Source: Paludibacteraceae bacterium (GTDB lineage Bacteria; Bacteroidota; Bacteroidia; Bacteroidales; Paludibacteraceae). Taken from it: 64,000 nt of DNA. The position numbers and the translations under genes are program-made. The stretch is from positions 162,935 to 226,934 of the forward strand of contig JAFZLC010000047.1 of NCBI GenBank assembly GCA_017551675.1. The letters run 5' to 3'. Under the pieces are notes generated by a model. The model worked only from the letters and a program-made list of their open reading frames with translations, made no database searches and was not told the origin of the DNA. Positions 53,762 to 62,362 of the stretch are shown piece by piece. Each line of letters starts with the position of its first letter. Positions within the stretch are counted from its first letter, which is position 1.

Positions 53762-54915
53762 TGAATTATAGAACAACTTCAAGAAATATGACAGAAGATA
53801 AACAATACATACAAGGCCTTGACGAGTACATCCGACAGGGTGAACCGCAAGAACAGGAACGTGGCAGAGCATGGCAAACAGCCATTGGTCTGCAAGAGGT
53901 TGATGGTCTAAAGACATCACCATACTTGTTAGAAACTGCCCGTCGTCACATCGAAGGTGATATAACCATCAGTGAGGCAAAGCAACTTATCGATAACTAC
54001 TATAAGTCGCAGGCTGGACGCAAAGAGATTGAGGGTGAACGGACAGAAGAGGCAGATAAAGTCTCTGCCCGTATAACGGAGCTGCTACAAGAGCAAACCT
54101 TTAATTTCTCTCCAGCTCAGTTAACATCTATACATCGACGTCTATTTGAGGGTATCTATAAGTTTGCTGGACTCATCCGTGACTACAACATTACCAAGCG
54201 AGAATGGGTATTGCGAGGTGAGACGGTCTATTATGCTAGTGCTGATACCATAAGTGAGACTTTGGACTATGACATGGGGCAGGAACGCAATTACAGCTAT
54301 GAAGGCAAGAGTATAGATGAAGTCATCAGTCATCTGACCAGATTCTGTGCAAATCTTTGGCAGATACATGCTTTTGGTGAAGGCAATACCCGTAGTACGG
54401 CTGTCTTTATGATTAAGTATCTAAAAACGTTGGGATTTAAAGTAACTAACGACCTCTTTGCCACCAATTCCTGGTATTTCCGTAATGCACTGGTTCGTGC
54501 TAACTACAGCAATCTGCAAGAAGGTGTGACAGAGACTACTGTTTTCTTGGAACGTTTCTTCCGCAACATGCTACTTGGAGAATCAACGCCACTTCGCAAT
54601 CGTGAGATGCATCTGGATTGGAAACCAGAAGCTGAAGTCCAAAGTGCAAAAAGTGGCTCTCAAAGTGCAAATGAGTCCGTTCAAAGTGCAAATTCTGCAC
54701 TTCCGCTACCATCAAAGTGCAAAAATTGCACTTTGGAAGAGATTGCCGTGCTTAGAATAATACTGCAAGATCCTTCGGCAAAACAGACGTTTATTGCAAA
54801 AGAAATAAGGAAATCAGAGAGAACAGTTAAAACCATCACTGCCTGCCTTACTGAAAAAGGCATTATAAAACGCAGTAAAGGCAAAGGAAGCGATTGGGAG
54901 ATAATTTACGATTAA
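53761..54915 (+). CDS. Fic-family AMP-transferase with VbhA-like N-terminus and C-terminal winged helix
   Basis: The 384-residue protein has an N-terminal helical part with SPYLLETARRHIEGDITISE, resembling a VbhA-type antitoxin/inhibitory segment. A Fic domain follows with FEGIYKFAGLIRDYNI and the core motif H203-A-F-G-E-G-N-T-R211; the family consensus is HPFxxGNGR, so the glycine before the arginine is replaced by threonine. After a Ser/Ala/Gln-rich repeat linker the C-terminus is a winged helix (EIAVLRIILQ...AKEIRKSERTVKTITACLTEKG). Fic enzymes usually transfer AMP from ATP to a hydroxyl side chain of a target protein. Its target is unknown. An internal ATG at 53788 is an alternative start. 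Confidence 0.87.
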   Translation: MNYRTTSRNMTEDKQYIQGLDEYIRQGEPQEQERGRAWQTAIGLQEVDGLKTSPYLLETARRHIEGDITISEAKQLIDNYYKSQAGRKEIEGERTEEADKVSARITELLQEQTFNFSPAQLTSIHRRLFEGIYKFAGLIRDYNITKREWVLRGETVYYASADTISETLDYDMGQERNYSYEGKSIDEVISHLTRFCANLWQIHAFGEGNTRSTAVFMIKYLKTLGFKVTNDLFATNSWYFRNALVRANYSNLQEGVTETTVFLERFFRNMLLGESTPLRNREMHLDWKPEAEVQSAKSGSQSANESVQSANSALPLPSKCKNCTLEEIAVLRIILQDPSAKQTFIAKEIRKSERTVKTITACLTEKGIIKRSKGKGSDWEIIYD

Positions 54916-54985
54916 ATTCTCTAATCGCATAGTCCACTTGTTCATTGGTTGTGTGGCATTGAAGAAGGTGAATTTCTTGAGGATT

Positions 54986-55125
54986 GGGTGTGTCAGATCA
55001 ATTGACACACCCTTTTTTGTGATGTGTTTCTGATGTGTGGTATATATGGGTATATATGTGTAGAGACGCACGGCCGTGCGTCTCTACATGGTATCGAATT
55101 ATCTTTAATTCTTATTTGAATTGAA
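54986..55125 (+). repeat. Right direct repeat bounding the Fic cassette
   Basis: It carries the same 63-bp block as the left copy, including the AGGGTGTGTCA-type stem (here GGGTGTGTCA/TGACACACCC plus TTTTTT) that serves as terminator for fic and for the convergent cadherin-like gene. It is interrupted by an extra GTATATATG duplication and a 30-bp palindrome, and ends in the last codons of the gene at 55112. Confidence 0.85.
55059..55088. repeat. Perfect 30-bp palindrome inside the right repeat
   Basis: Each arm reads TGTAGAGACGCACGG and its exact complement follows without a loop. It is absent from the left repeat, so it was gained by this copy or lost by the other. It resembles widely dispersed GACGCACGGC-type palindromes. 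Confidence 0.85.
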
Positions 55126-58100
55126 TCTTGTAGGTGTGGAAATTAGAGGCATTGGATTTGAAATCACCTCCCCATACGACGATGGTTACTGTTTTCGTAT
55201 CCTTGTCGTAGTCTGCACAGTATTGAGCTAAAGCACTAACTGAGAAGTTTAGATTGGAAGCATCATACGTGCTGTTGATCGTGTATTCGTATACCTCCTT
55301 GTTGAAGGATGGTACAGAGATACCATCGTAGGAGAGCTCGGTGACATACGATTCGAAATTGAATTGCGCCGTGAATCGAATGGTGTAGATGTGGAAGTTC
55401 TCCGGATCCTTGTCGATGTTACCTCCCTTGACAGTGAGTTCCAACGCATTCTTTTGTGGGTCGTATACCTCGGTGACAGTTGCATATTCATCGGCAACGA
55501 AGGATAGATTAGACAATGATCCGTCGATGTCATAAACATAGACATTGCGGTCAAAGTCTTTCAACACCTCTCCATTGATGCTGATGGACTGCAATTGTGA
55601 AAGATAATTGGTTGGGTCGTTAAATTCAATGGTGTAGGTATGGTAGTTGCTACTAACCTTTTTGATATTTCCTCCCTTTACGACAATGGTGAGAACATGC
55701 GTGTTCTTGTTATACGTTGTATCAATGGTGGCAGCATCATCTGGAATAATATCCAACTGAACTGTGCCATATACTGCATCGTATTTGTATGAATAGGCAT
55801 CTCTATCGAATGATGCAATGGTGCTACCGTCTACCTTCAAGTCTTTTAATTGTGATTCAAAAGGCTTGCTGAATTGTAGGTGGTAAACGTGATAGTTGTC
55901 TGGGAACGCAGCGATATCCTTACCACTCACCTTGATATTGAGTATGTGTGCTTGCGCATCGTATGTTGTATCGATGCTTGCTCCTTCGTCTGCCATATAC
56001 AACAATCGAGTATCCTCATAAGAGTAGGAGATCAATGAATAGTCATATACAGAAGGGGAGAATCCACTGACAGAGATACCGTCTGCTTTCAATGTACGCA
56101 GTTTGGATGGTGCGTAGAACTGAATCTTGTACGTATGGGTGTTTTGTGGATTTTCAGCGATGTCACCACCTGTGACAACGATTGACATCACATTTGTATT
56201 CTCGTTGAATGATTGTTTTGCCCTTGCGTCTACATCTGGTGTATAGGTGATGGTATTGTCTGCATACTCACCTGCAACAACGTATGAGAACTGCTTTTTG
56301 TCGAATCCCTCTATCAATGTGCCATTTACCAATAACTCTGTCAACAACGAACCGCTTGTTGTGTGGAATTGGATGGTGTAGGTGTGATAGTTATTAGGGA
56401 ATGTAGCGATGTCGGAACCTGATACCTTAAGGGTCAATAGGTTGGAGCTTGCATCGTAGGTAGTGTCTACCTTCGCACCACTGTAGGTGGTATAGGTGAC
56501 GGTTGCATTCTCGTAGACTACGGATGATAATGTGTAGTTGAACTTCGTCTCACGGAAATTTGGAACAGATGTGCCATTGACCTTCAATGAAGTTAACAGA
56601 GAAGGAGCACAGAACTGTACGGTGTAGGTGTGTACGTTTGCACTATTTTCGTTGTAATCACCTCCTTTTACCGTGATGGTAAGTGTATGCTTCGTCTCAT
56701 CGTATGAACTGGTTGCCGTTGCATCCTCATCCTCATTGTAGGTGACATTGACGTCAGAATAATTCTTTTCTACATAGTATGTGTATTGATCAGGAGAGAA
56801 TTTAGGAATCTCTTCGCGGTCAATTTTGATGGATGTTAACTGAGAACCATACGAATTATGGAATTTTACAAAGTATTTGTTGGTATTCGTAGTACTTGCA
56901 TCTCCTGATTTAACCGTGATAATCAATGTGTTCGATGCTTCATCGTAATATTCAGTAGCTGTAGCATCTTCACTAATCGTATAAGTTACGGAAGCATTCT
57001 CGTAAGTACTTTTTACGGAGTAGTTGTAGGTGTTAGGACTGAAGTTTGTCACCGAGCTACCATTGATCAATAGGCTTGTGAGTTGATATTCATAAGGTGC
57101 ATGGAAGTTGACTACGTAGGTGTGATAATTACTGCTGTTTTCAGCGAAGTCGCCACCCTTCACTTTCAATGTCACTTTGTAGTTTTTCGCGTCGGTGGTT
57201 GTTTCCACGCTGGCTTCTGCATCCGCTGTGTAATTTAACAAGGTTGGGTCGTATGCGTTAGCTATTGTGTATTCATATTTTGAAGGGGAGAATCCTTCAA
57301 TAGAGCTACCGTTCACAGAGAGACTGGTGAGCTGGGAACCGTATGAATCATGGAAAGCAATCATGTATGTGTTGGTGTTGCTTGGATTGTTGGCAAAATC
57401 ACCACCTTTTACGACAATCACGTAGGTGTTTGTGCTTTCGTTATATGATGCGGTTGCGGTTGCATCTGCATCTGTTGTGTAGGTGATTTTTGTCTTATCA
57501 GGATCATACGTGCTCTTAACGGAGTAGTTGAATACATTTGGAGAGAAGTCACTCACAGCCGAACCGTTCAGTTTCAACGAGGTGAGTCGTGAACCGTAAG
57601 AGTCGTGGAACTTTATGTAATAAATCTGTTTGTTCGTTCTGTTTGTAGCAATATCACCACCCGATACGGTGATTGTCAGGGTGTTAGTACTACTATCGTA
57701 ACTCTCAGCAGCGGTTGCCTCACTATCTATTGTATAGGAGACGATGCCCTCTTGATAGGTGTCGGATACCGTGTAGTAATATTTACTGCTGCTGAAATCG
57801 CTTACTGCTTTTCCGTTGATGCTTAGACTTAACATCTTAGAACCATAAGGAGCATGGAAGTTGATGGTGTAAGTCTTCTTATTGGTTGGATTGTCTGCGA
57901 TATCACCACCCGACACGATGAGAGTCATCTTGTAATTTGCTTCGTTGTATGACGAGCTAACCGTTGCATCATCATCAGCTGTATAGGTGATGGATGAGGC
58001 TGCATAGGTCTCTGCCAAGGTGTAATCATATTTTGACGGACTGAAACCGTCGATTGTGGTTCCATTGTTCTTTAAATCAGTGAGTTGACATCCATACGAA

Positions 58101-60121
58101 TCATGGAATGAAATAGTGTAGGTATGTGTATTCGCACTATTTTGACTGTAATCACCGCCTTTGACAACCAGTGTGTAGACGTTTTGTGTAGCGTCGAACG
58201 AGGTGGTTACGGTTGCATTGTCACTTGCTGTGTAGGTGATCTTTGTTGATCCTTCCGTGTAGGTATTCTTCACCGAGTATTCATACTTGGTAGAGGAGAA
58301 GGCGTTGACGGCGGTTCCATTGATGGCAAGAGCCGTTAGAACAGATCCAAATGGAGCGTGGAATTGGATGGTGTAGGAGTGCGTGTTAGACGTATTCCAT
58401 GCATAATCGCCACCTTTCACCAAGAGGGTGAGTGTATTGGTGGATGAGTTGTAACTTCTCTCAACGGTTGCATTTGCATCGGCTGTGTAGCTCACCTTGT
58501 CTTCGTAGTATGCGTAGGTGTTTACGGTATACTTATAGGTGGAAGGAGAGAAGTTGGTCACCTCGGAGCCGAACACCTTCAAGGAGGTTAGTTGTGAACC
58601 ATAAGGTGCGTGATATTGAATCGTGTAGGTGTGACTGTTTGAGCTATTTACATTGTAGTCAGCACCTTTGACGGTCATTGTAAGTTTGTAGTTTTGTGAG
58701 TTGTAGTTGTTTGTAACTGTTGCACCCTCGCTTGCTGTGTAGGAGAGTTCGTTCTCGCTGTAGGCACGATCGGTGCTATACGTATAGGTGGAGGAGGAGA
58801 ATCCAGAGACGGCGGTACCTCCAATTTTGAGACTTGTTAGTAGTGATTCGTAAGGCTGATGGAATTGGAACGTGTAGGTGTTGCTGTTATTACCATAGTT
58901 ACTTTTGCTTGTAACCGTAATAGTGAGCGTCCTTGTTGCCTCATTCCAACTTTTCGTTGCCTCAGCACAATCAGATGTTGTATAGGTGATGGCAGAGGAG
59001 ACATTCTCATAGACATCACTCAGTGTGTATGATTTAGTGGATGAACTGAATCCACTGATTTGAGTTCCGTTAATCTTGAAAGAGGTAAGAAGCGCATCAC
59101 AAGAGGCAGCCTCTTTTTTGAAAGCGATTGTGTAAGTGTGTTTGTTGCTGCTTGCACTGTAGTCATCACCCTTCACAGTGATGGTGAGGATACCGCTCTC
59201 TTGGTTGAATGATTGTTCGATGGTAGCGAACTTACCGTCACTTTCACAGGTGACGATTCCCTCCGAATATGATTTATCAGAAGCATCATACGAATATACA
59301 TCTTTGTTGAATCCCGAGACGGCGGCACCATTGATTTTCAATGATTTCAGTTTAGAATTGTAAATCATTACAATATCATCTATGTAAAGGACATCCGATG
59401 CATCTCCTTTACCTGCGAGGTAGTTGGTGGCGATTGATGCCAGACAGTAGGATGGCCGCTCATCGTTGCTTGCAGGCTTTCTTGTTACAGTACCACCCTC
59501 ATTTAGTATGGTTAGAGTCTCCCCTTTATAATAAACAGGAATGGATAGTCTCTGCCAATTTGTGTTATATGGGATGTTCATACCTGCTACAGCAATGATT
59601 TGTGTCATGTCGGTACCAGGATCCTGCGTATCATAATTACCATGAAAGTTAAAGTAGAATCGACCTAGTTGTGAGCTGCTTTTGAAAGCAGTCTTCACCC
59701 AACCTGTGACGGAGTCTGGACGACCAGTGAACGGAGAGGCATAGCCTGTGCTTCTATGGGTGATATTATGATTGTCTTCGCTAGTAGCGGATGAACTATT
59801 ACCTTCAATTTGTCCTGTTGTAATCATACCATTGGCGATGATGGAAAGTAGCACTTTTCTGGCTTTTACAGCAGCAGAATAACTACCAGACGTTCCGGGT
59901 CTGACATCTGTGGACTTGCTACATTGCGCTGTGCTTGTTACCATGCTACCTAATGAACCTCCGGCAGTAGCATAGGTGTTCCACATCACGGGTTCGTCAC
60001 CGCCACCTTGTTTTTCCCATTGTTCAAAATCAGAATTTTGTAATTGAAAATAGTCAGCACCCCATGAGGCTGAGCATATAGATAATATAGATATGATGAA
60101 TAGAACGACTCTCTTCTTCAT
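55112..60121 (-). CDS. Large surface protein: PCMD-like domain plus 17 cadherin-like beta-sandwich repeats
   Basis: The 1,669-residue protein has a signal peptide (KKRVVLFIISILSICSASWG). A ~240-residue N-terminal PCMD-like (putative carbohydrate metabolism) domain begins YFQLQNSDFEQWEK and ends with VLYIDDIVMIY. Seventeen repeats of about 80-90 residues follow, each opening with a form of LTSLKVNGTSVSGFSPSTYDYTV and closing with ...HTYTIQFH, typical of cadherin-like beta-sandwich repeats. It has no T9SS sorting domain and ends right at the last repeat (HTYKIQFK). The stop codon lies within the right direct repeat, so the present 3' end may have been reshaped there. It is a probable adhesin or glycan-binding protein; surface anchoring is unclear. 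Confidence 0.82.
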   Translation of the reverse strand: MKKRVVLFIISILSICSASWGADYFQLQNSDFEQWEKQGGGDEPVMWNTYATAGGSLGSMVTSTAQCSKSTDVRPGTSGSYSAAVKARKVLLSIIANGMITTGQIEGNSSSATSEDNHNITHRSTGYASPFTGRPDSVTGWVKTAFKSSSQLGRFYFNFHGNYDTQDPGTDMTQIIAVAGMNIPYNTNWQRLSIPVYYKGETLTILNEGGTVTRKPASNDERPSYCLASIATNYLAGKGDASDVLYIDDIVMIYNSKLKSLKINGAAVSGFNKDVYSYDASDKSYSEGIVTCESDGKFATIEQSFNQESGILTITVKGDDYSASSNKHTYTIAFKKEAASCDALLTSFKINGTQISGFSSSTKSYTLSDVYENVSSAITYTTSDCAEATKSWNEATRTLTITVTSKSNYGNNSNTYTFQFHQPYESLLTSLKIGGTAVSGFSSSTYTYSTDRAYSENELSYTASEGATVTNNYNSQNYKLTMTVKGADYNVNSSNSHTYTIQYHAPYGSQLTSLKVFGSEVTNFSPSTYKYTVNTYAYYEDKVSYTADANATVERSYNSSTNTLTLLVKGGDYAWNTSNTHSYTIQFHAPFGSVLTALAINGTAVNAFSSTKYEYSVKNTYTEGSTKITYTASDNATVTTSFDATQNVYTLVVKGGDYSQNSANTHTYTISFHDSYGCQLTDLKNNGTTIDGFSPSKYDYTLAETYAASSITYTADDDATVSSSYNEANYKMTLIVSGGDIADNPTNKKTYTINFHAPYGSKMLSLSINGKAVSDFSSSKYYYTVSDTYQEGIVSYTIDSEATAAESYDSSTNTLTITVSGGDIATNRTNKQIYYIKFHDSYGSRLTSLKLNGSAVSDFSPNVFNYSVKSTYDPDKTKITYTTDADATATASYNESTNTYVIVVKGGDFANNPSNTNTYMIAFHDSYGSQLTSLSVNGSSIEGFSPSKYEYTIANAYDPTLLNYTADAEASVETTTDAKNYKVTLKVKGGDFAENSSNYHTYVVNFHAPYEYQLTSLLINGSSVTNFSPNTYNYSVKSTYENASVTYTISEDATATEYYDEASNTLIITVKSGDASTTNTNKYFVKFHNSYGSQLTSIKIDREEIPKFSPDQYTYYVEKNYSDVNVTYNEDEDATATSSYDETKHTLTITVKGGDYNENSANVHTYTVQFCAPSLLTSLKVNGTSVPNFRETKFNYTLSSVVYENATVTYTTYSGAKVDTTYDASSNLLTLKVSGSDIATFPNNYHTYTIQFHTTSGSLLTELLVNGTLIEGFDKKQFSYVVAGEYADNTITYTPDVDARAKQSFNENTNVMSIVVTGGDIAENPQNTHTYKIQFYAPSKLRTLKADGISVSGFSPSVYDYSLISYSYEDTRLLYMADEGASIDTTYDAQAHILNIKVSGKDIAAFPDNYHVYHLQFSKPFESQLKDLKVDGSTIASFDRDAYSYKYDAVYGTVQLDIIPDDAATIDTTYNKNTHVLTIVVKGGNIKKVSSNYHTYTIEFNDPTNYLSQLQSISINGEVLKDFDRNVYVYDIDGSLSNLSFVADEYATVTEVYDPQKNALELTVKGGNIDKDPENFHIYTIRFTAQFNFESYVTELSYDGISVPSFNKEVYEYTINSTYDASNLNFSVSALAQYCADYDKDTKTVTIVVWGGDFKSNASNFHTYKIQFK

Positions 60122-60152
60122 GATTTAGTTATAGTTTTATACAATTAACCCA

Positions 60153-60160
60153 CAAAAATA
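60153..60160 (-). promoter_or_regulatory. -7 box for the cadherin-like repeat gene
   Basis: The minus strand reads TATTTTTG, 31 bp before the ATG; no clear -33 TTTG. Confidence 0.45.
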
Positions 60161-60279
60161 CTAATTTTTTTGATTTATGAGGTACTTTGACGAAACTTAT
60201 TCATTAGGAGCGCATGGAAAAAACCAGAGTGTTGTCCGTGGGTTATATCAGTCAAGGCCTTTCAGGCCTATTCACTTAA

Positions 60280-60324
60280 TGTAGGGGCGAATAGCATTCG
60301 CCCTTTTTCATCAACAATCTGCCG
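60280..60324 (-). repeat. Dispersed palindromic repeat, copy 3 of 3
   Basis: Reverse-complemented, it matches 47394-47438: CGGCAGATTGTTGATGAA, the GGGCGAAT-GCT-ATTCGCCC stem, then TACA. Confidence 0.8.
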
Positions 60325-60601
60325 TAGATATATGGAAATAAAATGGCTTTAATGAAAGAACTGTGATATGTTAAAAATGATGGGATGGGAAAAAATTCAA
60401 AGATATATTTGGAAAGTCAACAAATTTAAATATATTTGTGGTGTTATTTCAGAGAAATGATATTCCGACTGATAATGGAGATTATGGTTGTTGGAAAAAT
60501 AATTTTTTAGAATTTATATGTGTTTTTAGGGATTAGAGGGTGATCGGATTAAATGAAAGTATTGAATTATATTTTTGTTTAATTTAAATGATGATGAAAA
60601 T

Positions 60602-60862
60602 ATGAAGAAAGTGTTTATGCTATTCGCTTCTCTATTTATTTGTGCGATGGTGAGTGCATCGAATGTAGAGAAGAATCAGTTCGCCGATTCAGGCGGTTTC
60701 TCATTAAAATTTATGGCAGGTATTCCACCGAATGCATCGGGCATACTGTTCATCTCGACAGATGTAATGGTAGGCTTGAAGGATGGTTTTGTTCACACTC
60801 AAAAATTGGAGACAGTGGTGCAGTTGATTTAGGTGCATTAGTAGTTTTTGATATTAGAACTT
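60602..60862 (+). pseudogene. Broken first copy of a tandem outer-membrane protein family
   Basis: From ATG 60602 the frame encodes a signal peptide and mature start (VEKNQFADSGGFSLKFMAGIPPN) like the two intact paralogues downstream. Around 60798-60815 it has one base fewer than the intact copies (CACTCAAAAATTGG against CACCAATAAATTTGG), which shifts the frame; the shifted frame continues the family sequence as GDSGAVDLGAL. The match then ends abruptly and runs into the intergenic repeat before the second copy. It is a frameshifted and 3'-truncated paralogue. Confidence 0.78.
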
Positions 60863-60864
60863 AT

Positions 60865-60941
60865 ATTTTAGGGATTAGAGGGTGATCGGATTAAATGGAA
60901 GTATAGAATTATATTTTTGTTTAATTTAAATATTGTTGAAT
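60865..60941 (+). repeat. Repeated leader/promoter block before each tandem outer-membrane gene
   Basis: A block containing GGTGATCGGATTAAATG, TATATTTTTG and TTTAATTTAAAT precedes all three copies (about 60540-60601, 60865-60941 and 61677-61740) with only small differences. TATTTTTG inside it fits the -7 consensus, but no TTTG lies at -33, so a special sigma factor or an activator may be used. Confidence 0.65.
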
Positions 60942-61553
60942 ATGAAAAAGATTATGTTATTAGTTGCCTCTCTGTTTATCTATGCAGGGGCGAGTGCATC
61001 AAATGTAGAGAAGATTCAGTTCGCCAATTCGGGCGATTTCTCTTTAGGCCTTATGGCAGGTATTCCACCGCATATGGGAAATATGCCGTTCGTCTCGATA
61101 GATGGGATGGTAGGTTTGAAGGATGGATTTATTCACACCAATAAATTTGGAGACAATGGAGCAGTCGATTTAGGTGTGTTGGCAGGATTTCAAACGTTTA
61201 ATGATGGAGATTACTGGACATTGCCGATTGTGGCACGAGGAAGTTTTCACTTTGAGTTCGTAAAAAATCTGGATCTCTATGCCGGTATTTTGAGCGGAGT
61301 AGAGTTGTATCATTGGTCTTATGAGGAAATGTATGTAGAGTATGGTTCTAACGAACTAACTGTAGGTGAAACCAGAAAAGGTACAGATATAAAATTTGTA
61401 TATGGAACCTATTTGGGAGCCAAATGGCACTTTACGGAGCATTTTGGATTGAAGGTAGAGTTTACCAAAGATTGGAAGCCATACAGAAACCAATTAAGAG
61501 AACATAAAGGTGCTTTGCCTTGGTTTGCTGGAGGTTTGTCATTTAAATTCTAA
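60942..61553 (+). CDS. Outer-membrane beta-barrel protein, tandem copy 2
   Basis: From ATG 60942 the protein has 203 residues: a signal peptide (KKIMLLVASLFIYAGASA) and a small beta-barrel pattern with alternating aromatic strands (FSLGLMAGIPPH, AVDLGVLAGFQTF, RGSFHFEFVKNLDLYAG, GAKWHFTEHFGLKVEF) ending in a C-terminal aromatic strand (WFAGGLSFKF), as expected for outer-membrane insertion. It is paralogous to the next gene; the most variable part is residues of about 125-150, likely an exposed loop. The TTG at 60933 is rejected in favour of the ATG that starts the signal peptide. Confidence 0.8.
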   Translation: MKKIMLLVASLFIYAGASASNVEKIQFANSGDFSLGLMAGIPPHMGNMPFVSIDGMVGLKDGFIHTNKFGDNGAVDLGVLAGFQTFNDGDYWTLPIVARGSFHFEFVKNLDLYAGILSGVELYHWSYEEMYVEYGSNELTVGETRKGTDIKFVYGTYLGAKWHFTEHFGLKVEFTKDWKPYRNQLREHKGALPWFAGGLSFKF

Positions 61554-61676
61554 TTCATAAGTATTAGGCGGATTCTATAAATTCATTTTGTGGGATTTTG
61601 TTCTATAGGGACGTGGTGTGCCGTGTCCGTTGAGGGTTTTCACCTCAAACAAATGATATTAGAACTTATATTTTAG

Positions 61677-61740
61677 GGGTGATCGGATTAAATGGAAGTA
61701 TAGAAAATTATATTTTTGTTTAATTTAAATATTGTTGAAT
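61677..61740 (+). repeat. Third copy of the leader/promoter block
   Basis: GGTGATCGGATTAAATGG...TATATTTTTG...TTTAATTTAAAT is nearly identical to the block before copy 2, with a short deletion at its left side (GGGATTAGAGGGTG shortened to GGGGTG). Confidence 0.65.
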
Positions 61741-62340
61741 ATGAAAAAGATTATGTTATTAGTTGCCTCTCTGTTTATCTATGCAGGGGTTAGTGCATCA
61801 AATGTAGAGAAGATTCAGTTCGCCAATTCGGGTAAGTTCTCATTAGGTCTTATGGCGGGAATTCCGACGACGTATGTGGGAGATATGCCGTTTGTTTCGG
61901 TGGATGGAATGGTAGGTATAAAAGATGGATTTATTCACTCCAATAAATTTGGAGATAATGGAGCGATTGACTTAGGATTGTTGGTGGGATATATGCCGTT
62001 TAATGATTTCGATTATTGGTCAATGCCGATTGTGGCACGAGGAGGATTTCACTTTGAATTTGTGAAAAAATTGGATGTCTATGCAGGTATTTCGAGTGGA
62101 GTAGAGTTATATCATTGGTCTCATGCAAATCTTTTGCTGGAAGAACCAGCCACGGAGAAAGTGATAAAAGGTACTGAAACTAATTTTATCTTTGGAAACT
62201 ATATAGGAGCCAAGTGGCACTTTACAGATCTCTTTGGTTTGAAAGTAGAATTTGCAAGAGATTGGGTTGGTGCTAAACAAGGAAGAGGTAGAGCTGGAAC
62301 CCTTCCATGGTTTGCCGGTGGTTTGTCATTTAATTTTTAA
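61741..62340 (+). CDS. Outer-membrane beta-barrel protein, tandem copy 3
   Basis: This 199-residue protein is very similar to copy 2: signal peptide KKIMLLVASLFIYAGVSA, then VEKIQFANSGKFSLGLMAGIP, AIDLGLLVGYMPF, RGGFHFEFVKKLDVYAG, GAKWHFTDLFGLKVEF and a final aromatic strand WFAGGLSFNF. The main difference is in the predicted exposed loop (HANLLLEEPATEKVIKGTE). The start is ATG 61741, identical in context to copy 2. It is followed by a terminator, so it is transcribed alone from its own copy of the promoter block. Confidence 0.8.
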   Translation: MKKIMLLVASLFIYAGVSASNVEKIQFANSGKFSLGLMAGIPTTYVGDMPFVSVDGMVGIKDGFIHSNKFGDNGAIDLGLLVGYMPFNDFDYWSMPIVARGGFHFEFVKKLDVYAGISSGVELYHWSHANLLLEEPATEKVIKGTETNFIFGNYIGAKWHFTDLFGLKVEFARDWVGAKQGRGRAGTLPWFAGGLSFNF

Positions 62341-62362
62341 TTCATTTTCGAATAAATTCGGA

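Larger units (their letters stand above)
60122..60601. other. 480-bp intergenic region
   Basis: Near its left end is a minus-strand -7 box TATTTTTG (60153-60160) for the cadherin-like gene. In the middle lies dispersed repeat copy 3, and at the right end the first copy of the promoter-like block that precedes each of the three tandem outer-membrane genes. No protein gene is supported. Confidence 0.5.
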
